A stretch of DNA of 23,172 nt from Hypsibius dujardini (GCA_001579985.1 LRSR01002428.1:1-23172), one strand, 5' to 3'. Shown: positions 1 through 9,691, counted from the first letter of the stretch. A program made the numbers and translations. Notes: generated by a model not told the origin, from the sequence alone.

Positions 1-360
1 CCACCGTCTGGGTAGTCTATCGCTTGGGTAGTTTCCATGCTGACCATCAATCTCATCAGCGTCCTCGGCAGCACCGTCCCATTCCAAGTCACCTGGTCGA
101 CCAAATTCAGCAAAGTCGGTGTCAGTCCTGACATCTTTCATTTTGTCGCCATCAACCTCTCGATGTGTCTCGCGGCCATTCCAGCCGGTAATGGCCGGCG
201 TGACGGATGAACCCTCGCTGGAAATATCTGCAGCTACTTTTCCGCAATTTACGCGGTCAATGCGTCCGCGGTGAACTGATCGGACGCCGGTCTGGCGTTG
301 AATAATGTCTTGGCGCTGTACTTCTCCCACCGATACAAAGCCTGGACGTCGACAGCTTAA
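1..360 (+). pseudogene. Rhodopsin-like receptor pseudogene, TM1 to TM3 fragment
   Basis: Frame 1 aligns by eye with residues about 25-142 of the intact receptor at 21329. It keeps the TM2 block (FHFVAINLSMCL), the TM3 block (CSYFSAIYAVNASAVN) and the segment after TM3 (LALYFSHRYKAW). Three in-frame stops break it: TAG at 13-15, TGA at 208-210, and TGA at 277-279 where relatives have the Trp of NWADGG. The Asn-Arg of the TM3 motif has become Asn-Asn. Similarity stops near 358, where a piece of the CAGTGGCGGA-type mobile element begins, so TM4-TM7 are missing. The N-terminus lies off the window. It is a dead copy of the local receptor family; ligand unknown. Confidence 0.85.
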
Positions 361-463
361 AGGGCCTAAATGTTTTGCCCCGCCCCTGGAGGCGGAAGAA
401 TTCATTTTGGATTCCGGGAGGGGATGTAACGACCCGGTCGACCCAACGGTTAATCCGCCACTG
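361..463 (-). mobile_element. Fragment of the CAGTGGCGGA-ended MITE family
   Basis: Read on the minus strand it begins CAGTGGCGGATTAACC and follows the left half of the element at 22279-22495: the GACCGGG block, then CGGAATCCAAAAT against CGGAGTCCAAAAT. Only one terminus (near 463) is recognisable. The other side abuts the break in the receptor pseudogene, so the insertion or a later deletion may have truncated that copy. Confidence 0.6.
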
Positions 464-1291
464 ACGAATCACATTCACAAACGATGACAATCCGATCGAA
501 GGAGAGTTCGAGTTTTATCAGATAATTATTCCCTTGCTGCATTAAACCTAATCAAGCAATCAGTTCAGTTCAGTTTTAGCCCGAAACAAGACCATTGACG
601 GTTAAAAAAGTCCAATTTTTTTGCCAACCAGTCCAGATCCATAGAGCTCGACCGAGTATGAGTATTTTTACACAACCATTATTGGATTCAGTATCTCTAA
701 AATGAAATTCAGATAAATTGAAATTTTAAATCATCTCATTCCGACCCTTTATCAGACGACACTGATTTCCAGTCGTCCTTTTTGTTTCCCAGTTATATTG
801 CGGGTAATCCTTGAAGTCCACGAGATGCCTTTGGAACGTGCAATTATGGGTAACACACCACGTGACTATGACTTAGAACTTACAAGTTCTGATGCTCATG
901 GTCACGCAGCGTGTTAACCATAACTCATTCAGTTCTGCTTAGAAGTCCGTTTAATTATACAGAGCTCTTTATCGCTCGCACCTTATCCGCGCCAGCCGCG
1001 AAACGACTTTTCGATTGTGCAAACGGGCATCTGACGTAAGTACGGTAGTTCTCCAATATAGATAGGCACATCCGCATTGGCGCAACCAGGCCTTCGTGAT
1101 GAATAGATGTTGATGTCCGACGATTAAGATACAATTGTTATAACTTTGGTGTCCGAAAAATGGATTGCTATTTAAACGGAACGGATCTCGTACCACATTT
1201 AACAAGGCACAGTCGATCTGAAGTTAAAGTCCCGACGGGTCGAAAATTCTTTCGTTGAGTTATTCCATTTCCACAAACAGACATCCTAAGA
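464..1291. other. Intergenic, upstream of the two-CUB gene
   Basis: No convincing coding segment is visible; the short open frames here have no domain signature. It holds an imperfect hairpin (842-925). A TATTTAAA string at 1169-1176, about 120 nt before the CUB start codon, could be a weak TATA-like element, but I cannot confirm it. Confidence 0.5.
842..925. repeat. Imperfect inverted repeat (hairpin), arms about 40 nt
   Basis: The left arm starts AATTATGGGTAACAC and runs through CACGTGAC to TTAGAACTT. The right arm starts AAGTTCTGATG and runs through GGTCACG to GTGTTAACCATAACT. The arms pair with a few mismatches and a loop of only a few bases. It could be a small solo foldback element. 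Confidence 0.6.
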
Positions 1292-2787
1292 ATGATGCGC
1301 CTATTCCTTTTCTCGGCAGTTTTGGCCTTGGTCAGAGCTCAAAACGGTCAGCAATTGCAACGGCGTTCTCTGGAGCATGATTGATCAAGATGTTCTTCTC
1401 ACCTCTTCGCAGGAATAGTTCTTTTCGACGGGGTTGAAGCCTTTCTCGAGTCGCCCAATTACCCCAACAGCTACGACAACAACCTCGACATTGTAGCGAC
1501 CATTGTGGGACCGGTTGGATCGCGTCTCAGCGTGAGTGCGAGGCAACGAGACCCTGATCATTGAAATTTACGCACAAAAATATTTCCAAGTTGAATTCTC
1601 GTTTAGCAAAAATGCATCGCTTACATTTCGTTTAGCTCTCTGCCGAGACGTTCAGCATTGAGCGGGGTTACGACACCTTGACCTTGCTCGAAGGATCCAC
1701 AGTACTAGGAGTTTTCAGTGGGTCCGATGGACCCCAGGATGTCCGGTCCGAAGGAAATCAAGTGGTGAGGCTTTGCCCTACAACCCTTTGAGCTTCCCCC
1801 TTTTGTGTGTTATTTTCCATCTCAACTGTGTTTATTCAGAGCGTCCGTTTCCAAACGGACTCCAGTGCGACTTCCTCCGGATTCAGAATTCGCATTACCC
1901 GTAAGTGAACGCATAGACACAGTTAGTTGGCCACGTCCAATGGGAAAAATTGATGCATGTTCGAATGAAATCCTTTTTTTGCAAAGAGCCCCATGTTCCG
2001 CAGAAAGTTTCGCATAACGTAACGCAGCACGGTGAGTGGTTACTCCGCCAGATTCGTTCTACTCCTTCGACCTAATGATTTATTGTTGGCCTCGTCAGAA
2101 ACAATATTTTTCGATGGGGTTGAAGCCTTCTTCCAGTCCCCGAACTTCCCATACAACTACAATGACAGCCTCGACATTACTACGACAATTGTTGGGCCAG
2201 TGGGATCGCGCCTAAGCGTGAGTACGAGCCAGAAAAACTGACCGCCCAGATTAACGCGAATAAATTTGTTCCCATGACACTGCGTTTAGCAGAAAAATAA
2301 CGTTTAAATTGTGTGTAGTTCTCTGCCGAAGCCTTCAGCACCGAACGCAGTTACGACACGTTGACCTTGCTTGAGGGAAATCAAGTATTGGGAGTTTTCA
2401 GTGGGGCCGACGGACCCCAAGATGTCCGATCCGAAGGCAATCAAGTGGTGAGGCTTTTTAGAATAACCCACAAGCATCCGCCGTTTGTATCTTGATCCTT
2501 CTTCGTCTACCTCTTCGACAGACCGCCCGTTTCCAATCGGACTTCAGTGCGACATTTCCTGGATTTCGAATTCGCATCACTCGTAAGTAGAGCCCAGCGG
2601 AGGTGTCCAGTCGCCTTCGATCTGCCCAAGATCAAGATCAAGAGATCATGATCAAGAGAGTTAATTTAAAACGGGGTTTATATTTTGCAAAGAACCTACT
2701 GATGGTGGTTCGGGAGGCACCACCACGCAGGAGAGTCATGATGCGAAAGCCATGCGCCTCCGGTCCCTCATTCGCGTAGCTGCATAG
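1292..2787 (+). CDS. Secreted protein with two cysteine-free CUB domains (9 exons)
   Basis: Exons inferred from GT-AG borders and frame: 1292-1346, 1413-1531, 1636-1764, 1840-1900, 1987-2031, 2099-2217, 2319-2447, 2522-2582, 2693-2787. They sum to 813 nt, giving 270 aa plus TAG. Residues 1-17 form a signal peptide (hydrophobic core after MMR, ending VRAQ). CUB 1 spans about 20-121 and CUB 2 about 138-239. Both have the family pattern: SPN(Y/F)P near the start, YDTLTLLEG and GVFSG in the middle, VRFQTDSS...GFRIRIT at the end. The CUB cysteines are absent; I see no Cys in the whole protein. The linker has an NVT glycosylation sequon; the tail is Gly/Thr-rich, then basic. Each CUB uses three exons of 119, 129 and 61 nt, so one module was duplicated. 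CUB domains usually bind proteins or glycans outside the cell; this one's partner is unknown. AATAAA lies at 3071. Confidence 0.85.
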
Positions 2788-4617
2788 AGTTGTCATTCGC
2801 GTAGCTGCAGAGCTGGATTGGCCTCAACATGATTACCCTTTTCAATTCGTTTTTTATAACGTAGTACCGAACTTGTTCTACCGTTTGTCGGTCCTCCTCC
2901 TGATAATTATTTTACTGTATGATCCGTGTGCTTTGATCTAGCTGCTGATGTGACATTCTGCACGACAATATTAATATGTTGCTTTGTGCGCAATCAAATT
3001 GAAGGAAGGGCAAGCGAATGAAAACTAAGAGGATAAACAAACATTTTGGATACACTTCAGCTGTGGTTGTAATAAAAAGAAGTTGGGACATTCATTTATA
3101 TCAAGGGCGGAATTGAGAAGAGCAGTGTAAAAAAACTTCAAGTTTAACTATTTCAAAAATGCATCATATTTATAGCTCAATTAACAAATTATAAAGCGGA
3201 GAAATTAGAGACGTTTAAGCAAACCTGCGTAAGCGTAACCTAAACTTAGGCGTAAGGCCCTCTAAGTTTACGCTTACGACTTATGTTTAAGCAAGGAAGG
3301 AAACTATTCTACTTTGAACTGAACTTCTAATAAAATTTTCTTACTCCTTCTTACGGCGAAACTTAAAGCCTATTGCCCCTTACGTCCAGCAGTAGCGTAA
3401 GAAATTAACCTTAAGGGAGGTCACACCTCTTGACTCATTCCTATTGATCCGTGCCTTTAATTTTCCGCTTACGCCGACTGCTTAAACGTCCCTATTCTCG
3501 GTTTCCCTGATGAAAGTCCTCCCAAATAAGCCATGCGATGTTTTCACGTGTCCGTGATGTCTTTCTAACTCTAGTGTGATCTGCACCTACTGCCTTGTCT
3601 TGTGTTGAATCTCGGATTTCTAGCCTGGTACTGTGTTGTTTTTTGGTTGCAGTTAACGATCAGATCGTACAAACACTCTTAAAAAATGTCCAGTCACATA
3701 AATTTTGGGTGATATTAAATAAATCCAATGCATTCCAAAGCTGTTCCTTGGTTTCAATTCGGCCTCGTAAAAGTCGCGAATTTTGGGAAATGAAAACAAC
3801 CTTTCGTAAGTTCTGAAAAGAATGTTTAGGATTTGTCTATTTCAGGGCATTCGATTGGCTGAATTTGCGAAATATCTATTTTCACATCTCCAACATCTAC
3901 GACGCTTGTGAGTGAAAGCGACGGATGAGTCAATGGTTACCTAGTACCCGACAAATGCGTGGTATTCGAGAAAGGACCGATAACGGTCATCTTGAGGTGT
4001 TAATGAGGTGCCGGGGAGTTTAAGTCCCGCGAGATGATAGCGAGGGATAAATTTCAAAGCTCCAGTTCGTGCTTTTTAGAATAAGCGTAAAGGAATTTGC
4101 CGGCTTTTCGACACAAGGGTGGGCACGACGCTTGAACGACGCTCGTTCGTATTTTTGGATGGAATACGGCTTTTCAGAGGATGAGAATACAGTGCTTATT
4201 AATTATAATTTTACATAAATAATTACACTGTAAATTAATTTTTTTTTCTCATTATAATGGTCACCAAATTTGAACTGTTTTTAAGCGGTTAGGGTTTAGC
4301 TACAATAAATAAAATGCCCATTTCGTCCCATCGATAACTCATAGAAACGATTACAAGTTACGCACTTCTCATTATTGCTCATAATTACTATCAATGATCC
4401 GTTTTTATGTACAAACAATCGATATTAATAAGCTAATCCGAGAAAATTGATCAAAGTCAATATAAGATAACCGTTTACGCGCGCTGGTAGCCGAGAACCT
4501 TGATATAACAAAAATACAATGCCGACGCTCTGTGCTTGAAGGGTGCAAAGTCATTTCATTCGGATTAGTGACCTAAAGTAAATTCTTCTTAACTCTAGAT
4601 ACGGCTCTCAGCTTACT
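2788..4617. other. Intergenic between the two CUB genes
   Basis: No gene recognised. A TA-flanked MITE occupies 3208-3492. Open frames around 3595-3816 lack domain signatures and are probably chance. The 4190-4450 stretch is AT-rich, with runs of T and ATAAT-type sequence and no clear repeat unit. Confidence 0.5.
3208..3492. mobile_element. MITE with TA target duplication, 285 bp
   Basis: The left terminus reads GAGACGTTTAAGCA then, after a short gap, CGTAAGCGTAA. The right terminus, reverse-complemented, reads GGGACGTTTAAGCA then CGTAAGCGGAA. A TA dinucleotide flanks each end (3206-3207 and 3493-3494). The interior repeats the CGTAAG/CTTACG motif in both orientations, for example the hairpin at about 3226-3272, and has no transposase. 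TA flanks fit a Tc1/mariner-type or related mobiliser, but the superfamily is inferred only from the target site. Confidence 0.75.
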
Positions 4618-4662
4618 TTTATATATAAAGCAAGTCCTAATGCATCATCCAGCAATTCAGTC
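4618..4662 (+). promoter_or_regulatory. Probable core promoter of the truncated CUB gene
   Basis: A TATATAAA string at 4622-4629 is followed about 35 nt later by TTCAGTC (4656-4662), which matches the TCAGT initiator seen in many arthropod promoters. The start codon lies about 60 nt further at 4721. The spacing is slightly long for a TATA-Inr pair. Confidence 0.5.
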
Positions 4663-4720
4663 GGAGCACCCATTACGCTTCTGAATTCTTCTTCATTCAT
4701 AAATGTTTTTCACTTCAAAA

Positions 4721-4956
4721 ATGTTGCGTCTTTTCATATTTTCTGTCGCTCTAGCCGTGGCGACAGCTCAACACGGTAATGTGCCATCTTGCTTCTGAGG
4801 GAGCAAAGTATTGAGAACGCAGTTTTTGCCTCTACAGGAACCATTGTTTTCGACGGAGTTGAGGCTTTCATCGAGTTCCCCAACTTTCCGACCAACTACG
4901 CCGACAATCTCGACATTGCAGCGGTCATTGTTGGGCCGATTGGATCACGCATCAGC
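4721..4956 (+). pseudogene. Truncated CUB-domain gene: signal peptide and first CUB exon only
   Basis: Exon 1 (4721-4775) encodes a signal peptide (MLRLFIFSVALAVATAQ). Exon 2 (4838-4956) encodes the first 40 residues of a CUB domain (FDGVEAFIEFPNFPTNY...). Both match exons 1 and 2 of the gene at 1292 in length (55 and 119 nt), phase and splice borders. The expected third exon (129 nt, YDTLTLLEG block) is absent. Similarity to the upstream gene stops in the second intron, near 4980, where inverted-duplication arm 1 begins. The promoter and open frame survive, so a short secreted product is possible: reading past the donor at 4957 stops at 5002-5004. I regard it as a gene cut by the rearrangement. 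Confidence 0.8.
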
Positions 4957-6325
4957 GTAAGTGCAAGCGATACCAATAAAAGTTATCTTCCAAAATTTCC
5001 ATAACTTGTAAAGATTTACAGAAAGCTTCACGTTTGTCGCAAGTACCAGCAAGCCCCACGTTCTTTGAGCCTGACTGCCAGCAGTGTTTGCCATTTGGAT
5101 GCTGCTTAACGGTGCTCTCGAGCTTCGATGACGGTGAAGAAGCAACCTGGCTCGTGACAGATACTCTGAGTTCGACAGCAGCATAATGAACTGGAAAGGA
5201 AAATTCAAGCTGTTATGAAGCTGCAATGCTGACGCTGTACTCTGTATGTAACTACTCTTACAGGAGGGAATGCATATTGGCACGCAATGGACGTGCGAAT
5301 CCACAACACCGACACAGAACTGGTACGGAACAACGCCGGAAACCCCGTGAAGAGGGCGTGTCCTGGAACAGCGCAGAGAAAAGTCCAGGCGAAGATAATG
5401 AGCAACATTTTAGTCGTGTTCAGACGACGTTGAACCATTTTTCGCCGTGCTGCTGTCGCACTATCGCCGCGGTTCGACGGTCACCTTTCGAAGCCGAAAA
5501 GCCAAGCATTTCCACACAATCAACGAAGATCCAACTCCGGACACGGTGGTCATGTTGTACACTCCCAAAATGCTATTGAATACGAGCAGGGTCCAACCAC
5601 CAAGATGGTACACTGACCTAAAGCTGACATTGCTGTTACCCTCGAGCCTGCCGATACAGTCAAGGGTACTGCGCTTCCGATTCAGATGGCCCAACTAACA
5701 CCGACAATGTCTGCATTGACGCGTGTAGTACTCCAAGATTTATAGCTATGGGGAAAGTACAGAAGAGGGCCACAAAACGGTTGACGGCCAAACCACCGTC
5801 GGCTCATTTGACCAGAAATATGTCAATCATGTTGAGTGAGTGCATATAGTTACACGTATTAGTGTCGCGGGTAAAATATTGTTCTTTTGTTCTAATTTCA
5901 AGGCGCAGATTTTGGTCTTTTTATTTTTTTAAGCTAAAGAAGCCTTCGGCCTCTTCACATACGGTATATATAGTACTGTATTGTGTGGATACGGCCAGTT
6001 CTGGTCTTTATCTCGTTGTAATAAAGTTACCGTGAGGTTGACGTGTGTGTGGCGCAACATTGGGCGGGATGTACCAACCGTTGCGCTTGGCAAGGACCAA
6101 GACAACGATTGCAGGAAGGTTCACGAGACACATCAGCAGGTTCATAGACACAAAGTGGAACATTAGAAGACCGATTTCAAAATTTCTAAGTTGTTGTGAC
6201 CATGAGACACGCAGAGAAACGGCCAGCATGACGGTAATCCACGTGGTCGATTCGTGCTGTTTAGCTGGTGACAAGCTCGGAAACGTTAGATATGTGGTCG
6301 AATTCATAAAAGTTGAAATGTTCAT
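4945..6325 (-). pseudogene. Receptor pseudogene in inverted-duplication arm 1
   Basis: A minus-strand relative of the receptor at 21329. The N-terminus from ATG 6325 is intact (MNISTFMNSTTYLTFPSLSP). A 30-nt in-frame deletion removes about 10 residues of TM1. TM2 is clear (GLLMFHFVSMNLLMCLV). About 210 nt of unrelated sequence (5840-6050) interrupts the loop before TM3. TGA replaces Trp at 5806-5804 and Cys in TM4 at 5684-5682, and there are frameshifts around ECL2 and a stop in ICL3. TM6 and TM7 are readable up to the donor at 5261. A 71-nt intron (5191-5261) leads to the terminal exon (FIMLLSNSEYLSRARLLLH). The stop codon used by the arm 2 copy is CAA here, so the frame runs on to TGA at 4945, antisense to the CUB exon. 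Not functional as a receptor. Confidence 0.85.
5840..6050 (-). repeat. Insertion of about 210 nt inside the arm 1 receptor copy
   Basis: In the intact receptor the sequence between the Asn-Ala-Cys-Ala residues before TM3 and HTLYSIN is continuous. Here about 210 nt separates the two halves. The same insert sits at about 17533-17738 in arm 2. It contains ACAATACAGTACTATATATA and a stretch ending ATTTTACCCGCGACAC. It could be a degenerate intron or an unknown element; I see no clear terminal repeats. Confidence 0.55.
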
Positions 6326-6615
6326 TTCTGTCTAGAATTATTTTCTGCCGGTCAGTTGAACGGCGGATCCGCTGTTGAGCAATTTGTTAGGTTCGGTTTC
6401 TCTGCTGTAAAGGTCACAGATATTGAAAGATGAAAGTAGCCTCTTTTTTCAGCGTGTCTATTCACGTTACAAATCCCCCCAAAAGGCACGAATGTACACG
6501 ACAGGTCAAGATCACCCTCAGTCCTTTTTCGAGAAAAGCAAACGGTAATACATTGACGCTTCGGGCGAGTAGTGAAGCCAACCATAATCACGTTTCCTGC
6601 GCATGTTTTGTGCTA

Positions 6616-7155
6616 AACCTTAGTCAGAGGCTCGTTTAGGATCCTCACAAGTCGGAACCAGGACCCTCTACGATAAGACGGGGGGGGGGGTAAAGGTTGG
6701 CAAAGGGGCAAAATGTTTATTTTTCAAGAACGAACCCAAATCTCGGCCTCTTGTTCATTATTTCGAAACGTGTAGGAGTGTGGGGGTCTGATTTACAGTG
6801 GCCCCTATGGAACTTCAAATGTTTTTCAAAAAAATCAGTTTTGCATTCATATTTGAGGATTGTTGATGTCCAGTATAACGTCCTTATTGATGAAAACAAA
6901 TGGGAGTTCCCAAACATTCAAGAATGGTCTAAATTTGATGAAAAAGTGATGTTTCTAAATAAATTTTGAAATCCCAGGGGGCCCACTGGAAATTAGATCC
7001 CCCAGATCCCCACTAGTTTCAAAATAATTATGGGCAGGAGGCTGAATTCTGGGTTCGATTTAAAAAAAATTCCTCATTGCACACCCCTGACACTAGGATG
7101 AGGGGTCCTGGTTCCGACCTGTAAGGACCCTCAACGAAACCAAGGTCCTTAGTTA
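6616..7155. mobile_element. Foldback element with long arms (arm 1 copy)
   Basis: The whole segment is one imperfect palindrome. The outer arms share TAGGATCCTCACAAGTCGGA and AACCAGGACC on the left with AGGGTCCTTACAGGTCGGA and AACCAGGACC on the right (complement). Inner arms continue with CGAACCCAAATCTCGGCC against CGAACCCAGAATTCAGCC, then CAGTGGCCCC against CAGTGGGCCC. Arms are about 250 nt. A G10 run at about 6681 lies in the left arm. No transposase is visible; open frames on both strands here are mirror images produced by the palindrome. Confidence 0.7.
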
Positions 7156-7710
7156 CAGTCGTTTGGTCTGCTGATAATTCCTGCAGAAAATGATGGTTCG
7201 TTCATTACTTAATAGATGTGATGTGGGCGGTTCCCAGTCATAATGCCCAGCGCACTGCACGTTATGGCTAGAGGGCAGCATCACATGCGCGAAGGGTTTT
7301 TGTTGACTCAATCGACGGGTTCACACGAGTGCTAATTAGGAGAAAAGTTAAAAGTACAGAATTCATAGAGTGAAAGGGCTAGTTCCAATGGGTCGAAAGC
7401 CGCGACTTTTCTATTTGACAAAACATCTGTACGGTACGCATCACATTTTAAATATTCAAAGCATGATAAAGTTATGTGACCTATTAAAAAGGGCAGTTTG
7501 AGATACAGTAACGAAGAATGGATAATTACATCCGTGATAAAGATTCACCCCATCACGAGGACATCACGGTCTACTTAACACAATGTTTTTCTGGACTGCA
7601 ACAGTCAAACGAAATACAAATACAAATTAAAATTGATTCCTCGAGTATAAATATCTATAAGAGCATGAATTTGGGTCTCCGCGATGCAGTGCCCGTGGAC
7701 GATTTAAATA

Positions 7711-7897
7711 CTTGCTAAGTAGTGAGACAAAAGACAGGCGGCAGAAGCTGAAGGTCGTGTTCGCCGTCGGACTGAGACGGCGCACCTTCTTGAAATTCCA
7801 AAGTGATTGGGAGGGCGAGTGTGAGCCGCATAGCACTCGTTCGAGTATTGGTACTTCCGCAACTGGACAAATTACCTTGGACCCAATAGATGTATAA
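7711..7897 (+). pseudogene. Possible orphan terminal exon of a receptor gene
   Basis: An open frame reads LLSSETKDRRQKLKVVF, then a basic stretch, then a Ser/Thr-rich tail ending DPIDV and TAA. It resembles the helix-8 exon of the opposite-strand receptor next door (FLSMNKDYQRKLVMLF): leading LS, a KD pair, KL and then F at matching spacing, then Arg-rich. No TM segments precede it, because arm 1 of the duplication ends at about 7718, exactly where the exon would begin. This suggests the rest of the gene was lost at the breakpoint. It lies tail to tail with the receptor ending at 7960. The similarity is short, so a chance open frame remains possible. Confidence 0.4.
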
Positions 7898-7959
7898 GTG
7901 ATCGAAAAAAGGCGGATTGAAATAGCCAGATTTTGCTCATACTCGGTAAGACCTGATTT

Positions 7960-8177
7960 TCAATGCGACGATGACACCCCAGCCAATCGGATCACCGGTT
8001 GCGTATTAGTAAACGAACGCATTACCCGCCAAGTTTCTCGAAACAGCATTACCAGTTTTCGCTGGTAATCTTTGTTCATGCTCAAGAAGAGTACCTGCAA
8101 TGCAACCGATGTAATTCAAACCAACCACGCTAAATCCAGTATTCATGCTACTGTCTGTCTGTTAGCCTGCCTGTCAG

Positions 8178-8219
<42 letters not shown>

Positions 8220-9691
8220 AGCCTGCCTGTCTGTCTGCTATTTACAAACCGGGGTCAAGCTGGATTGGAGGAGCAGAATCAGTCGAATATACAAGAATAC
8301 AAGGGGTCGTTTTGTTTGCAAGTCGGTGACGGCTAAAGTAACAGTATTAACGGGCAATTGACACAGAAGAATCAGGGCGAAAGACAAAACCAACATGCGC
8401 GTGATCTTCTCTCGACGATGCGCTTGGCGAAGTCCAGCTGGCAATCTACGATCGGCCGCCGTTGAGGGCAAACGTAGGTTTGGATTCGCGCCCACTTGAG
8501 ATCGCACAAGGGACTTGTATATCAGCTGTCTGGATACCACCAGCGCCGCGATGGTTACCAGACACAGCGGGACATAGGTGTTGAACGCCAGGACCCCGAC
8601 GGCATACCCGCTGCGGACCACCATGTTGCACAGCCCGTTGCGGTTCATGCGGAACACGGCAAAGTACTCGAAGGACGCCGGTCCGGTGGCAGCAGAAGAT
8701 GCCAGGGCACAGAAAACGACCGCCGGCGCCTGTATTCGGAACATCATTGGTCGCAATGGACTTGGGATTAGTCAGCAAGGGTTTTGTCATTTGTTTTTTT
8801 AAAAGATCTACATACTTGTGGAAACATGTCTGGCATCGAAGTGTATCAATACTTAATTATTCCAACGAAAGCTCTACCGACAGACCATGCAGGGATTAAC
8901 ACTATCCTCCTCTATGGGGAATGTCTACCGAATGTTACTAAATATGTTCTTTTTTCTTGTCTATTATTCGTGCGGCTGCGATATGATTAGCCGTCAAATT
9001 TGTTGACTTTTAGCAGCCCAAGTGTGCTGCAAGAAAGATCTTCCTAGAATATTTGTGAACACGTGTTCGGACAGAGATGCTCCGTGCTCCAAAAAATGAT
9101 TTGTGACATGGCCTATGGATTACTTACGCGGTTATAAACCGCGTTGATGATATTTTTTATGGTGCGCGAACTGTTCCAACTTTGCTGGCTTTACTTGGCT
9201 TTTCGGCACCATACCTGAATGCATCGACGCTTGAAGCGGTCGTAGTGGCGGGGCAGGAGGACGGCGACCATCCGGTTGACAGCTAGCAGGGCCTCCAGCC
9301 AGCTAGACAGCATATTGGCGGTGCCTTGAAACACGAGATGATACCGACAGATGCCGCAGTCCGCGGGGTCGAGACCGTCGCGAGTCTTGGCCACGTAGTA
9401 GATGGACGGCGGCACCAAAATTGCGCAGAGAACGAGGTAGTCGGTGAGGAGGATCATCACGAGGAATCCCGCGCCGGAACGGAGTTTCGGGAAGTTCATC
9501 AGAACGAGGAGCAGGAGGAAGTTACCACCGGCACCGAAAACGCAGAGCCAGCCGGCGAGACCTTCTCACAATTGGATGAGATTCCGTTCGTAGAGCGACG
9601 GTGGATGACTGGAAAAGTCACCTGGCGGGAGCAAGCAGAAGCGGTCAGCATTGCGACTGGAGAGAGCTCTGTCGCCAATAGAAAGGTTCAT
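7960..9691 (-). CDS. Divergent rhodopsin-like receptor (3-4 exons, about 344 aa)
   Basis: Minus-strand exons inferred from GT-AG borders and phase: 9691-9622, 9564-9215, 8729-8250, 8094-7960. The first 57-nt intron (9621-9565) is assumed because it removes an in-frame TGA at 9568-9566. Without it the copy carries one nonsense codon just before TM1. TM1 has FGAGGNFLLLLV; TM2 has MILLTDYLVL with the conserved Asp; a Cys precedes TM3; TM3 ends AVNRMVAVLLP (Asn-Arg-Met in place of Asp-Arg-Tyr). ECL2 has Cys in NGLC. TM6 carries LLCQLP in the CWxP position. TM7 ends SLTP, then the last exon adds VLFLSMNKDYQRKL (helix 8) and a tail ending SSSH. The last intron interrupts TM7 after Pro, as in the receptor at 21329. 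It belongs to the plasma-membrane class A receptors that signal through G proteins; ligand unknown. The 8730 acceptor (ATACAG) has a weak pyrimidine tract. Confidence 0.75.
8150..8239. repeat. CTGT microsatellite inside a receptor intron
   Basis: A run of CTGT units, interrupted by GCCTG and CAGC, fills most of the 155-nt final intron (8095-8249) of the minus-strand receptor. It starts about 10 nt from the donor, so length changes could affect splicing of the TM7/helix-8 exon. Plus-strand reading gives a meaningless Cys-Leu-Ser-Val repeat. Confidence 0.9.

Larger units (their letters stand above)
4981..7718. repeat. Inverted segmental duplication, arm 1
   Basis: This block is the diverged reverse complement of about 15835-18590. 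Collinear landmarks: AGTTATCTTCCAAA at 4981 against the complement near 18590; the receptor copies; GTAAAGGTCACAGATATTG at about 6407 against its complement near 17140; the foldback element; CCCAGTCATAATGCCCAG at about 7232 against its complement near 16240; and TACTTGCTAA at 7709-7718 against its complement near 15835. The arms differ by many substitutions and small indels, so the duplication is not recent. Confidence 0.85.

Noticed and set aside
969-1205. 78-codon minus-strand frame
   Set aside because: No domain, no relative in the window, and it overlaps the likely promoter region of the CUB gene.
5226-5698. Plus-strand frames over the arm 1 receptor copy
   Set aside because: Antisense shadows of the minus-strand receptor exons.
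6697-6969. Open frame of 90 codons on the plus strand
   Set aside because: It lies in the palindromic foldback; a matching frame appears in the arm 2 copy because of the repeat, not because of coding constraint.
7040-7060. GGGTTCGATTT string resembling a tRNA B box
   Set aside because: It lies in the foldback element and no A box or cloverleaf can be formed around it.
8072-8361. Plus-strand frames over the CTGT tract at 8150
   Set aside because: Same tetranucleotide artefact, and they lie antisense to a well-supported receptor gene and its intron.
8730-8790. Acceptor at CCCAAG near 8772 for the third exon of the divergent receptor
   Set aside because: Phase does not match the CAG donor at 9214. 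The ATACAG acceptor at 8730 gives 160 whole codons and joins in phase 0.
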